A stretch of DNA of 55,635 nucleotides from Pseudomonas sp. MWU13-2100 (GTDB taxonomy: Bacteria; Pseudomonadota; Gammaproteobacteria; Pseudomonadales; Pseudomonadaceae): contig NZ_JALLIX010000043.1 of NCBI RefSeq assembly GCF_023242365.1, positions 1-55,635 on the forward strand, in the 5' to 3' direction. The first letter of the stretch is position 1. Each line of letters starts with the position of its first letter. Shown one piece after another: positions 28,238-36,567 of the stretch. Below the pieces are notes generated by a model. That model saw only the letters and a program-made list of their open reading frames with translations, was not told where the DNA came from and did no database searches. The position numbers and the translations under genes were made by a program.

Positions 28238-28747
28238 CTATGGCGCTGCAGGCTTGCCCTGCAGATCGCGCCAGGTCAGGTACACCCGCAGGTCGAACTC
28301 CAGTTGGTGATAACCGGGCTGCATGTATTCGCACAGCTGGTAGAACGCCTTGTTGTGATCGGATTCCTTGAGGTGTGCCAGCTCGTGCACCACGATCATC
28401 TTCAGAAACTGCGGCGCCGCCTCCTTGAACAACGAGGCGATGCGGATTTCCTTCTTGGCCTTGAGCTTGCCGCCCTGGACCCGCGAGATCGCCGTGTGCA
28501 GGCCAAGCGCGCGGTGAGTCAGGTCCAGGCGGTTATCGAAGAGCACCTTGTCGATGGCCGGCGCGTTACGCAGATGTTCCTGCTTCAATGCCAGGGCATA
28601 GCTGTACAGCGCCTTGTCGCTCTGCACCGCGTGCCGCTCCGGATAACGCTGGCTCAGGTAGTCGCCCAGGGCGTCCCGGGCAATCATCTGGCGGACCTGT
28701 TCCTGCAAGGACGTGGGATAAGCCTGAAGGTATTTCAGCACAGTCAT
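28238..28747 (-). CDS. YgjP-like (DUF45) zinc metallopeptidase
   Basis: The 169-aa protein contains HELAHLKESDHNKAFY in its C-terminal third. Here HExxH binds zinc and the later His is the third ligand, the layout of the YgjP/WLM/M48-related group. It has no signal peptide or membrane segment, so it is cytosolic. The length is shorter than the usual 220-240 aa of YgjP, with a reduced N-terminal part. The start at 28747 has AAGG upstream. Its substrate is unknown. It precedes the winged-helix gene in a likely two-gene operon. Confidence 0.8.
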   Translation of the reverse strand: MTVLKYLQAYPTSLQEQVRQMIARDALGDYLSQRYPERHAVQSDKALYSYALALKQEHLRNAPAIDKVLFDNRLDLTHRALGLHTAISRVQGGKLKAKKEIRIASLFKEAAPQFLKMIVVHELAHLKESDHNKAFYQLCEYMQPGYHQLEFDLRVYLTWRDLQGKPAAP

Positions 28748-28790
28748 GACAGGCCTTACGTACACCGAAAAAGAAACCAGTGTAGCGAAT

Positions 28791-30914
28791 TCAAGCGGAC
28801 AACGCGCTCCAGTCAAACACCGAACCGAAGCCGGTGGCGTCCTTGGCCGTCAGCGGCCGGGCCACCAGGAATCCCTGGACCATCGGACAACCATTGGCCT
28901 TGAGCCACTGCCATTGCTCCACGGTTTCCACGCCTTCGGCGATCACCAGCAAGCCGAATTGCTGGCACAGGTCGATCACGGTACGGGCCAGGGCCGCATC
29001 CCGCGGTGACTCGAGGATCTTGGCGATCAACAGGCGGTCGAGCTTGAGCGTGTCCAACTCGAGGTCGCGCAAATGGTTAAGCGAACAGTGTCCCGAACCG
29101 AAATCGTCCAGGGCCACGCGCACCCCCTGGGCGCGGATCCGCCGCAGTTGCTTGCGCGAAGCCTCGTAGTCCTGCATCAGCGCCGCCTCCGTCACCTCAA
29201 CTTCCAGCTGGTGCGCACGCAGGTCATGGCGCTCCAACACCTCCTGCAACTCATCCGCCAGGTTCGGCATGCTGAACTGCGTGGCGCTCAGGCTGACGCT
29301 CAGCACCAGGTCCTCGGCGAACACACCGTTCCAGGCATGCCGCTGGGTCGCCGCCTGGCGATAGATCCAACTGCCGAGCCGGCTGATCAACCGCACCTCT
29401 TCCAGCAAGGGCAGGAACAACCCCGGCGGCACATCGCCGACACTCGGATGGTGCCAGCGCAGTAACGCCTCGAACCCGCGCAGGTGACCGTCCTCCAGGG
29501 ACACCTGGGGCTGGTAGACCATCTTGAACTCCTTGCTCTCGATCGCTGAGCGGACACTTTCCTCCAGCATCAGGCGCGAGCGGGCGCGGCCGTTCATCTC
29601 ATGATCGTAGTAGCGATACTGCTGGCGACCGGCGCGTTTGGCCTCATACATGGCAATGTCCGCCGCCCGCAGCAGGCCATCGAGGTTGGACCCGCAATCG
29701 GGGTAGGTGGCAATGCCGATACTGACCCCGAGTGTCATTTCCATGCCGTCGATCTGCTGGCGGATCGATACCCGCTCGATCAGCCGCTCGGCGATTCTCG
29801 CCGCCTGCTCCGGGTGCTCCAGATTGAGCAAGGTGGTGAACTCGTCACCGCCCATGCGCGCGAGAATATCGAACGGATTGAGGCAGGACTTCAACTGCTC
29901 CGACACCCAGCGCAATACCCGGTCGCCGGCTTCGTGCCCAAGGGAATCGTTGACCCGCTTGAAGCCATCGAGGTCCAGGTACATCAGCACCAGGGACTTG
30001 TCCGCACCGTCGCTGCGACGCAAGGTATTTTCCGCCGTCTGGTAGAAACCCCGGCGATTGAGCAAGCCGGTCAACGGGTCGGTGACCGCCTGGAACTCCA
30101 GCTGCTGGTGCAAGTGCCGTACCACTGACATGTCCAGCACCGTCACCACCATGGCCTTCTGGTCGGCGGGCAGCGGCGCGCAGGACAAGGCCACCGGCAG
30201 CATCTGGTCCTGGCTGGTGCGCAAGTACGCATCATGCAGGCGATAGGTTTCGCCCTTGCGGTACTCCTCGTAGAGCAATGAGCTGTGCCAGTCGGGAAAG
30301 TGCGGGTTTTGCAGGAAATCCAGGAACGGCTGGCCGGCCAGGACGTCCAGCGACAGGTTGAGCAAACGCGAAATCGCCGGGTTGGCGAAGCGGATCGTGC
30401 CGTCTTCGTTGACCACCAGAATGCCTTCGGCGGCATTCTCCAGCACCGAGGCATTGAACGCCCGCGCGGCTTCCAGATCGCGACTCAGGCATTGCAAGGC
30501 CCGGCGGTTGCGCTGCTGCTCCAGCAACGCCTGGACCTTGGGCCTGAGGATATCGGGGTTGAACGGTTTGAACAGGTAATCCACCGCGCCACTGGCATAG
30601 CCCTTGATCACAGCGTCCTGGGACTGCTCGTTGGCGGTGAGGAAAATAATCGGGGTGAGGCGGGTCCGCTGGCTGCCGCGCATCAGGCGGGCCACTTCAA
30701 AACCATCCATCCCGGGCATCTGTACATCCAGCAGCACGAGGTCAATCTCATGCTCAAGCAGTAACGTCAGTGCCTCAATGCCTGAGGCGGCAGTGACCAC
30801 CTGCCAATCCTGACGTTCCAGCAAGGCACGCATGCTGATCAGATTTTCAGGGTAATCATCGACGACCAGAAGGACGGAACTACCATCACCGGGTATCTGT
30901 TGCACGCAATCCAT
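28791..30914 (-). CDS. response regulator with PAS, GGDEF and EAL domains
   Basis: This 707-aa cyclic-di-GMP protein has a receiver domain (residues 14-128; phospho-acceptor Asp63, acidic pair 19-20, Thr93, Lys116). A PAS domain follows (about 155-265), then GGDEF (270-435) and EAL (445-690). The GGDEF motif at 355-359 is intact, but the inhibitory RxxD site reads NPFD (346-349). In the EAL domain Glu482, Glu576, Asp603-604, Lys624, Glu660 and Gln680 are present. The conserved metal-binding Asn is Ser541 (SVSLSA for VNLSA). Cyclase activity is therefore likely and phosphodiesterase activity doubtful. No histidine kinase is adjacent. It is the nearest upstream neighbour of accessory genes that include an alginate lyase. 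Confidence 0.9.
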   Translation of the reverse strand: MDCVQQIPGDGSSVLLVVDDYPENLISMRALLERQDWQVVTAASGIEALTLLLEHEIDLVLLDVQMPGMDGFEVARLMRGSQRTRLTPIIFLTANEQSQDAVIKGYASGAVDYLFKPFNPDILRPKVQALLEQQRNRRALQCLSRDLEAARAFNASVLENAAEGILVVNEDGTIRFANPAISRLLNLSLDVLAGQPFLDFLQNPHFPDWHSSLLYEEYRKGETYRLHDAYLRTSQDQMLPVALSCAPLPADQKAMVVTVLDMSVVRHLHQQLEFQAVTDPLTGLLNRRGFYQTAENTLRRSDGADKSLVLMYLDLDGFKRVNDSLGHEAGDRVLRWVSEQLKSCLNPFDILARMGGDEFTTLLNLEHPEQAARIAERLIERVSIRQQIDGMEMTLGVSIGIATYPDCGSNLDGLLRAADIAMYEAKRAGRQQYRYYDHEMNGRARSRLMLEESVRSAIESKEFKMVYQPQVSLEDGHLRGFEALLRWHHPSVGDVPPGLFLPLLEEVRLISRLGSWIYRQAATQRHAWNGVFAEDLVLSVSLSATQFSMPNLADELQEVLERHDLRAHQLEVEVTEAALMQDYEASRKQLRRIRAQGVRVALDDFGSGHCSLNHLRDLELDTLKLDRLLIAKILESPRDAALARTVIDLCQQFGLLVIAEGVETVEQWQWLKANGCPMVQGFLVARPLTAKDATGFGSVFDWSALSA

Positions 30915-31149
30915 GCTGCTTCTCTTGTTCGGGGGACTCCACCGGAAATCAACGAAACCGGGCTAAACCTAAGGACTACTCTAGACCGGGATTGTGCAAA
31001 GCGTAGTGAGCAATAGGCCATCATCCAGGCACGACTACGATCTCCCGACTAACGGTCGTTCATCACCACTCGGACACGGCTCGGAAAACGCCTCAGGCCG
31101 CAAGCCCGCGTCGTACCACGGTGACGACCGTCAATACGGCCGGTCAGTG

Positions 31150-31389
31150 TTATGAGGTCCTGTATTGTGCAATTGGTTCAATTTCGTAGATTTCGTCGAA
31201 ACGCACCGTGTTGTATAAGCCGAATTCGCCGTGATAAGTCAGCGTTCGGTGCGTCCAGTCGATGCCACACAGCTCGCCGCGTTCGGACTCCACCGGTCCG
31301 CCGTGCAGCCTGCCGCGCAGGTTGATCTTTTGTTTGCGCTTGAAGTACTTCAGATATTCAGGCTCGTTCTGTGCTTCCTTTTTGTCCAT
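31150..31389 (-). CDS. hypothetical protein (79 aa)
   Basis: I do not recognise this protein. It is charged at the N-terminus (MDKKEAQNEPEYLKYFKRKQ) and then turns into short beta-strand-like segments, which suggests a small SH3- or Sm-like barrel; this is only an impression. AAAGGG precedes the ATG at 31389. Base composition is lower in GC than nearby core genes. It stands alone between the GGDEF-EAL gene and the lyase. Confidence 0.6.
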   Translation of the reverse strand: MDKKEAQNEPEYLKYFKRKQKINLRGRLHGGPVESERGELCGIDWTHRTLTYHGEFGLYNTVRFDEIYEIEPIAQYRTS

Positions 31390-31574
31390 AGTGCAACCCT
31401 TTTCTTATTAACTACCGGACCCTTATCCTGTGAATTCGCCTGTTGAAAAACAACTGTCATAAATAACAGGTGTTTATATCGCTTCTTAATAAAAGACCAA
31501 CACGATCATTCTATGTATGGCCATAAGCCTCCTGTTCGTCGGCGGTTTGACGTCAACCGTTCGCCGGATCGGCG
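31390..31574. other. AT-rich divergent intergenic region
   Basis: This stretch separates the 79-aa gene from the lyase. It contains short dyads such as CCTGTT/AACAGG (31439-31470) and TGTTG/CAAC, compatible with promoter or operator sequences for the leftward gene. There is no coding frame. Confidence 0.4.
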
Positions 31575-31603
31575 TTAACAAACTATCGTTCAACCGTTAT
31601 AAA
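31575..31603 (+). promoter_or_regulatory. candidate sigma-70 promoter of the alginate lyase gene
   Basis: TTAACA (31575-31580), 17 bp, TATAAA (31598-31603). A leader of about 85 nt follows. Confidence 0.5.
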
Positions 31604-31697
31604 GGACGCCGAAAGCGCGGGCCAAAGCGGTTTGTCTGAATTTTCCCAGACTGAATCGCGGCTCTGCGCGCAAGCGGCTGACAAGGAAGGAACAGAC

Positions 31698-32369
31698 ATG
31701 ATCGACCTGACAACCTGGAACCTGAGTGTTCCCGTCGGCACCCCGCCGGCGACGATCGATACGCCCAAGCTGGTACAGGGCTTCAAGGATCAATACTTTC
31801 ACTCCGATACCGGCACCTTGTTCTTCTGGTCGCCGGTCACCGGCTCCAAGACCGAAAACGCCATCTACCCACGCAGCGAATTGCGCGAAACCTGGCCCGA
31901 CGGCCGGCTGCGCAACTGGTTGTACGGCGAATCCAACAACTACCTGCGCGCCACCCTGGCGGTGAACCAGGTGCCCTCGTCGGGCAAGATCGTCGTCGGC
32001 CAGATCCATGCCTACAACAGCACCCAGCCGATGCTCAAGGTCGAGTACCAGTACAAGGACAGCCGCAAGAGCGGGATCATCGTGGTCAAGATCCGCAACC
32101 ACCCCGATGACAAGAAAAGCCGGGTGATCGAGATTGCCGATAATGTGCCGTTGGATAAAGCCTTCACTTATGTGATTCACCTGAGCCGTGGCGGCTACCT
32201 GAGCGTGCAGGCCGCCGACGCGTCCTGGTACACCCAGATCAGCAGCACCTGGCGGGTAAAGCCACTGTATTTCAAGGCTGGGGTCTATGTGCAGGACAAT
32301 ACCGGCTATACCAGCGAGGGCGGGAAGGTGACCTTCTACAAGCTCGATATTGATCATGTGAAGAGCTGA
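31698..32369 (+). CDS. polysaccharide lyase family 7 (alginate lyase)
   Basis: The 223-aa protein is a whole PL7 catalytic domain with the three signature blocks: RSELRE (59-64), QIH (102-104) and YFKAGVYVQ (191-199). These line the alginate-binding cleft; Arg59, Gln102/His104 and Tyr197 are the expected catalytic residues. PL7 enzymes cleave alginate by beta-elimination. No signal peptide is visible, so export must be unconventional, by lysis, or absent, as for the similarly short P. aeruginosa PL7 protein. AAGGAAGGA precedes the ATG. It is not near the alginate biosynthesis operon. Confidence 0.88.
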   Translation: MIDLTTWNLSVPVGTPPATIDTPKLVQGFKDQYFHSDTGTLFFWSPVTGSKTENAIYPRSELRETWPDGRLRNWLYGESNNYLRATLAVNQVPSSGKIVVGQIHAYNSTQPMLKVEYQYKDSRKSGIIVVKIRNHPDDKKSRVIEIADNVPLDKAFTYVIHLSRGGYLSVQAADASWYTQISSTWRVKPLYFKAGVYVQDNTGYTSEGGKVTFYKLDIDHVKS

Positions 32370-32810
32370 GGTCGGCCAGTCATACGGCTCATTGAGCCCG
32401 AACACTTACCCTGTGGGAGCGGAGCTTGCCCACGAAGGGGTCCCTGAGACCGCTAAAATCTTCGCGGACAATCGAACGTCGACCGGCCGCGCCTACCGAT
32501 CATGTGGCGTTTTCAATAATTCTATTTCCTTAATTGAGCGGCATTGGGGCTTGCCCGCTCGCCCCCCAACTTCACGTACTACTTAAAACACGGATTTATA
32601 TTTCAAGGCACTACTTACTATTCGAAAACCGTCTATAAACCTGTCACTTCTGACAGTAGACCAGTTTGCAACGCCCGATCAACATGTTCAGCAACGAGCC
32701 ATCAGAAGTGTATTTTCCCTGAGGCTTTGGTCTACGTGGTGTCACTCCGAAAACAATGTCTATCCAGTAAACATCACGCCTGTACTACACGATGAATAAG
32801 GAAACCCATC
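32370..32810. other. intergenic region: REP remnant, then AT-rich leader
   Basis: A single REP with a degraded partner occupies 32410-32470. From about 32500 the DNA becomes clearly AT-rich up to the lectin gene. A small hairpin CTGTCA-CTTC-TGACAG lies at 32641-32656. AAGGAAA at 32799-32805 serves the lectin start. I see no further gene. Confidence 0.55.
32410..32470. repeat. REP element with degenerate partner
   Basis: CCTGTGGGAGCGGAGCTTGC at the left; the right arm is reduced to AAAATCTTCGCGGACAA. Confidence 0.75.
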
Positions 32811-33296
32811 ATGAAAAAAGAAAGCACATCTCCTGAGCAGACGCCCAAGGGCGCCCCTGAGACGCTTTTTCAAGTTACAGCCGGCGTCTATAAGATTCGC
32901 ACAGCTTTAAACAACTCCAGTCTTGTGGACATGGCACTCACTGAAAATAGCGACCGCACCCATAATGTTAAGCTGTATCACGCCAATGATGAACCCGAGT
33001 CCACGTGGCAAATCCATCAAGCACCCAACGGCAAATACCGGATTAAGAATGGAAAACACGCTCATTTATCACTCACAACTAGCGACGACTGGGTAATTGC
33101 CAAATCTGACAACACTACATATCCAAATATGTGGACCTTTAAGAAAGCAGACGATGAATTTGTTTTTATCGAAGCTGGCAGCAAAGTTATGGACGTGAGA
33201 GGTTCCAGCACGAAAGACAACACCCCTATTATCGTTTGGCCCAATCAAGAGTCGAGAAACCAGAAATTCAAACTGATAAAAATAAGGGACCTTTAA
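32811..33296 (+). CDS. ricin-type beta-trefoil lectin-like protein
   Basis: The 161-aa protein looks like a single beta-trefoil (RICIN) domain with repeated aromatic/QxW-like ends, such as STWQIHQ, NMWTFKK and NQKFKLIK. The last segment, DVRGSSTKDNTPIIVWP, is typical of RicinB_lectin_2. Such domains bind carbohydrates. There is no signal peptide or attached catalytic domain. The coding sequence is much richer in A and T than its neighbours, which points to recent acquisition. ATG 32811 has a good AAGGAAA site. It follows the alginate lyase gene; a joint role in polysaccharide binding is possible but not shown. Confidence 0.75.
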   Translation: MKKESTSPEQTPKGAPETLFQVTAGVYKIRTALNNSSLVDMALTENSDRTHNVKLYHANDEPESTWQIHQAPNGKYRIKNGKHAHLSLTTSDDWVIAKSDNTTYPNMWTFKKADDEFVFIEAGSKVMDVRGSSTKDNTPIIVWPNQESRNQKFKLIKIRDL

Positions 33297-33699
33297 AGTC
33301 ATAGTAAAGCTGTATTGATAGCGCAAGGGTGCCAGTCACCGCATTGGGAAAGATGCGCCGATTGCGGGTCTATTGGCGCATCGCCCTGCTCAACGATTCG
33401 ATTGCATCCGCTCTTGATACCACTAAAAGCTTCGTCGGGACGTCGCCCGGACCAAGCCCCGTTTCCACACCGTATCATTTCAGATCCAATGCCCTTAAGT
33501 GATCAACAGAAACGACCTGTCAGAATTCTACACTGTCATTTGCAGGGCATTTCCTAGAAAATTGTAATCACCCCTGAGCGGCTTGCGCCCTTGAATTCTT
33601 CGCGTCTAGTCTTCGTTCACCACTGCCGATCAGTGGTCGGATGTGGAAGTCCGAAGCACAGAAAAGTGCACAGACGCTCAAATACGAATACGACTGTTC
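33297..33699. other. intergenic region without visible gene
   Basis: A degraded REP-like stretch (GTCGCCCGGACCAAGCCCCGTTTCCACA, near 33440-33470) is the only feature I see. Short frames across it lack ribosome sites. Confidence 0.45.
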
Positions 33700-33709
33700 G
33701 TTCGTGTCA

Positions 33710-33788
33710 TGGCGGCTGTGCGCGGGGTACCTTCGGGTGCGCCGGGGTTTTCTGTGGCCCGGTCTTCCACACCTGCGTACAGCTGCCA
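33710..33788 (+). promoter_or_regulatory. structured RNA leader of the DUF3077-type gene
   Basis: TGGCGGCTGTGCGC (33710-33723) and GCGTACAGCTGCCA (33775-33788) pair along all 14 positions, with two G-U wobbles. Inside lies a hairpin with a C(UUCG)G tetraloop (33727-33740). The structure sits 60 nt before the ATG at 33848. There is no T run after it, so it looks like a leader element rather than a terminator. I recall similar sequence before related genes in other pseudomonads but cannot check it here. Confidence 0.6.
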
Positions 33789-33847
33789 CCTTCTTGCGTG
33801 GAAGTGAGAGCCGGCAGCTTCTTGTCATCCACAGGAAGTCATGAATC

Positions 33848-34234
33848 ATGAAAAAGCTCGTCCCCGCCCCACCCATCAACTACACCCGCCAGCGCATCAC
33901 CGCGATCCTCAAGGAAACCAACGAGGCCTTGCTGCAAGTGATGCGCGACAGCAAACGTCCCCTCCTGGACACCCTGCCCTCCACCGGCCTGAGCACCTTT
34001 GGTTGCCTCGACGGAAAAGACCACCCGCTGTTTGCCGTGCGTCCAGGAATCAGTGCCGAAGAAGCGTTGCGGCATGTTTCTCTGCTGCTGATTGGCGCGG
34101 AAGAAATCTCCGATGAAATCACCGAGGCCAGCGGCATCGAGCGCGGCCTGATCGGCTCCATGGTCCGCTCCGTGGAAATGGCCCGGGCGGTGGTGGATGC
34201 ATTGCTGGAAGGCGAGGTCATACGGTCGACGTAA
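33848..34234 (+). CDS. DUF3077-type hypothetical protein
   Basis: The 128-aa soluble protein has a C-terminal half (LFAVRPGISAEEALRHVSLLLIGAEEIS...) that matches the pattern of the short Pseudomonas DUF3077 family. There, a conserved (F/T)xVxxGxxxxEALxxxSxLL core is followed by a helix. The function is unknown. AGGAAGTC lies upstream of the ATG at 33848, with an alternative ATG at 33841 out of frame. A folded leader precedes it. Confidence 0.65.
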   Translation: MKKLVPAPPINYTRQRITAILKETNEALLQVMRDSKRPLLDTLPSTGLSTFGCLDGKDHPLFAVRPGISAEEALRHVSLLLIGAEEISDEITEASGIERGLIGSMVRSVEMARAVVDALLEGEVIRST

Positions 34235-34300
34235 AGCTTCAAAACAGAACCAGAAGGGCTAATGTCCGTCAGCAAATAAAATGTGAGGCCGAGCCGGACC

Positions 34301-34435
34301 TTGTGGCGAGCGGGCTTGCCCGCGCTGGGGTGCGAAGCGCCCCCAAAACCTGCAATCACGGTGTATCAGACATACCCGGGACCATGGTTTTACGACTGCT
34401 GCGCAGTCGAACGCGGGCAAGCCCGCTCGCCACAA
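34301..34435. repeat. REPIN (GTGGCGAGCGGGCTTGCCCG family)
   Basis: TTGTGGCGAGCGGGCTTGCC and its inverted copy ending CTCGCCACAA flank about 95 bp that includes GGGGTGCGAAGCGCCCC. It is very like 1754-1886. The rest of the 34235-34671 gap holds AT-rich sequence and the fba terminator. Confidence 0.88.
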
Positions 34436-34629
34436 ATATCCGCAAGACTTGAGATCATAATCCTTCGAACAGCACAAAAGACGCCCCCCCGAGTAAATGG
34501 ATTAAAGATCAGCATTTTTTAACCTATAGCGGACATTTTTCACTGTGCGAACAGTTAGTCCGTCTTGGCGGACATTTCCAAGCATCTGGCGTATGGCGGC
34601 TGAATCAAAGCGCTCAAAAAACGAACAAT

Positions 34630-34655
34630 AAAAAACCGTCTTACGACGGTTTTTT
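34630..34655 (-). terminator. Rho-independent terminator of fba
   Basis: AAAAAACCGTC and GACGGTTTTTT pair over 11 bp around TTAC. The element is symmetric and can act on both strands; it lies 17 nt after the fba stop codon. Confidence 0.88.
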
Positions 34656-34671
34656 ATAACCCCAAGTGGTC

Positions 34672-35736
34672 TTAGTTGACCTTGGCGTTCAACTCACCCT
34701 TCAAGTAACGCTGGAACATCGCTTCCAGGGAGACCGGTTTGATCTTCGAAGCGTTGCCGGCAGTACCGAACGCTTCGTAACGAGCGATACACACGTCACG
34801 CATGGCCGTCACGGTGGCGCCGAAGAACTTGCGCGGGTCGAACTCGCTCGGGTTGGTGGCCATCAGGCGACGCATGGCACCGGTGGACGCCAGGCGCAGG
34901 TCGGTGTCGATGTTGACCTTGCGCACGCCGTGCTTGATGCCTTCGACAATTTCTTCAACCGGCACGCCGTAGGTTTCCTTGATGTCGCCACCGTACTGGT
35001 TGATGATCGCCAGCCACTCTTGCGGCACCGACGACGAACCGTGCATGACCAGGTGGGTGTTGGGGATGCGCTTGTGGATTTCCTTGATGCGGTCGATCGC
35101 CAGCACGTCGCCGGTAGGCGGCTTGGTGAACTTGTAGGCGCCGTGGCTGGTGCCGATGGCGATGGCCAGGGCGTCGACCTGGGTCTTCTTGACGAAGTCC
35201 GCAGCTTCTTCCGGGTCGGTCAGCATCTGGCTGTGATCGAGCACGCCTTCAGCACCGATGCCGTCTTCTTCACCGGCCATGCCGGTTTCCAGCGAACCCA
35301 GGCAACCCAGCTCGCCTTCAACCGAAACGCCACAGGCGTGGGCCATGGCCACGGTCTGTTGGGTCACGCGGACGTTGTATTCGTAGTCGGTCGGGGTCTT
35401 GCCGTCTTCGCCGAGGGAGCCGTCCATCATCACCGAGCTGAAGCCCAGTTGGATGGAGCGCTGGCAGACGTCCGGGCTGGTGCCGTGGTCCTGGTGCATG
35501 CACACCGGGATATGCGGGAACTCTTCGATGGCCGCCAGGATCAGGTGCCGCAGGAACGGGGCACCTGCGTATTTGCGGGCACCGGCCGAAGCCTGGACGA
35601 TCACCGGGGAGTCAGTCTTGTCAGCGGCTTCCATGATGGCGCGCATCTGCTCAAGGTTGTTGACGTTGAAGGCTGGAACGCCGTAGCCGAATTCGGCTGC
35701 GTGGTCCAGCATCTGGCGCATGCTGATAAGTGCCAT
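34672..35736 (-). CDS. fba: fructose-bisphosphate aldolase, class II
   Basis: This 354-aa zinc-dependent aldolase interconverts fructose-1,6-bisphosphate with dihydroxyacetone phosphate and glyceraldehyde-3-phosphate. Zinc-ligand and catalytic blocks are visible: HQDHG, EGELGCLGS, VMHGSSS and KVNIDTDLR. It belongs to the Calvin-cycle-type (CbbA-like) subgroup used by pseudomonads, mainly for gluconeogenesis. The gene is the last of the leftward tkt-epd-pgk-(lipoproteins)-fba block and ends in a strong terminator. Confidence 0.96.
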   Translation of the reverse strand: MALISMRQMLDHAAEFGYGVPAFNVNNLEQMRAIMEAADKTDSPVIVQASAGARKYAGAPFLRHLILAAIEEFPHIPVCMHQDHGTSPDVCQRSIQLGFSSVMMDGSLGEDGKTPTDYEYNVRVTQQTVAMAHACGVSVEGELGCLGSLETGMAGEEDGIGAEGVLDHSQMLTDPEEAADFVKKTQVDALAIAIGTSHGAYKFTKPPTGDVLAIDRIKEIHKRIPNTHLVMHGSSSVPQEWLAIINQYGGDIKETYGVPVEEIVEGIKHGVRKVNIDTDLRLASTGAMRRLMATNPSEFDPRKFFGATVTAMRDVCIARYEAFGTAGNASKIKPVSLEAMFQRYLKGELNAKVN

Positions 35737-35875
35737 TGTGTGTGTCTCTCCCGGTCGAGGGTCGTTAATCGTGCAAGCCTGCCGGAGCGGCGGCTGCTAT
35801 TCAAGTCATTGCAGATCAGGGGCTACCCCGGATCGCGTATTCGGTCGTACAAAATCATTTGGGGTGAGGCGCCCT

Positions 35876-35906
35876 TTGTAGGAGCTGGCTTGCCGAGCTC
35901 CTACAA
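35876..35906. repeat. short REP-like palindrome
   Basis: TTGTAGGAGCT and AGCTCCTACAA pair as an 11-bp stem around GGCTTGCCG. It lies between the MliC-like gene and fba. Confidence 0.8.
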
Positions 35907-35924
35907 GGGTTGTATCTCCCCGGC

Positions 35925-36269
35925 CTAGGGCGCCTTGCAGGCCCGGCCGATCAAATCGTTGGTGGCAACCCAGTAAACCAGGCCTTCCTCACCTTTTTTG
36001 TGAAACGCCAAGACGTTGTCGCTGTACAGCACACCACTGTCGACCGCACCGGCCTCGGGCTTGAGGCGATAGACCTGGTCACCGCTGGCCAAACGCACAT
36101 CGACCGCCTGCTGCGCACTGTCGGTATAACGCCAGAACACCTCGGCCTGGCTGTCACAGGTCCAGCGCGTCCAGTTGTCCGCCGGGGCCGACGACTGGTT
36201 GAAGGTGGCATTGAAGGCGGCACAGCCACCCAGTGCCGCCAGTGAAACAAGGGCGATAAAGCCTTTCAT
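35925..36269 (-). CDS. MliC/PliC-like lysozyme-inhibitor lipoprotein
   Basis: The 114-aa precursor starts with a lipoprotein signal (MKGFIALVSLAALGGC; lipobox LGGC, Cys16). The mature part follows the MliC pattern: WTCDSQAEVFWRY, then a LASGDQVYRL strand, then SGVLYSDN with the Ser-Gly that enters the lysozyme active site, and an F..KGEEGLV end. Membrane-bound lysozyme inhibitors protect the cell wall from host c-type lysozyme. GAGGAA lies upstream of ATG 36269. It sits between pgk and fba, as a small gene does in P. aeruginosa. Confidence 0.75.
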   Translation of the reverse strand: MKGFIALVSLAALGGCAAFNATFNQSSAPADNWTRWTCDSQAEVFWRYTDSAQQAVDVRLASGDQVYRLKPEAGAVDSGVLYSDNVLAFHKKGEEGLVYWVATNDLIGRACKAP

Positions 36270-36328
36270 GCCGGTTCCTCGACTGACGACCCCTGGCCGC
36301 CAGCACTGCACATGGTGAATCTGACCCG

Positions 36329-36535
36329 TCAAGGACAACCCTGTTCCCGGGTCCCGGACGATGCGTCGTATTTTTCCAACCCGTCCGGGCCCAGGCGCTT
36401 GTTGATCACTGGGGCGGTTTCCGCCTGCCAATCGGCCTGGTAACAGCCTTTGTTGGCCGCCGGCCCGACCTTGGGTTTGTCGGCACATCCGACCAACAAA
36501 CCCAGCAGGACCAGCAGTGTTAACGACTTGACCAC
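36329..36535 (-). CDS. small lipoprotein (68 aa)
   Basis: Starting at GTG 36535, with GGGAG at -13 to -9, this gives a 68-residue precursor with lipobox LLVGC and a mature part of about 50 residues rich in Lys, Pro and Gly. It has no recognisable domain. A longer frame to 36571 would overlap pgk. It is likely cotranscribed with pgk (32 bp) and the MliC-like gene. Confidence 0.65.
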   Translation of the reverse strand: MVKSLTLLVLLGLLVGCADKPKVGPAANKGCYQADWQAETAPVINKRLGPDGLEKYDASSGTREQGCP

Positions 36536-36567
36536 ATGAAGACTCCCTTTCAACGGCCAGTGCCGGC

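Noticed and set aside
32386..32586. Short frame after the alginate lyase as a possible peptide gene
   Set aside because: It reads through a REP element and has no ribosome site.
34666..35928. 420-codon plus-strand frame opposite fba
   Set aside because: Shadow of the fba coding strand; no similarity and no start signal.
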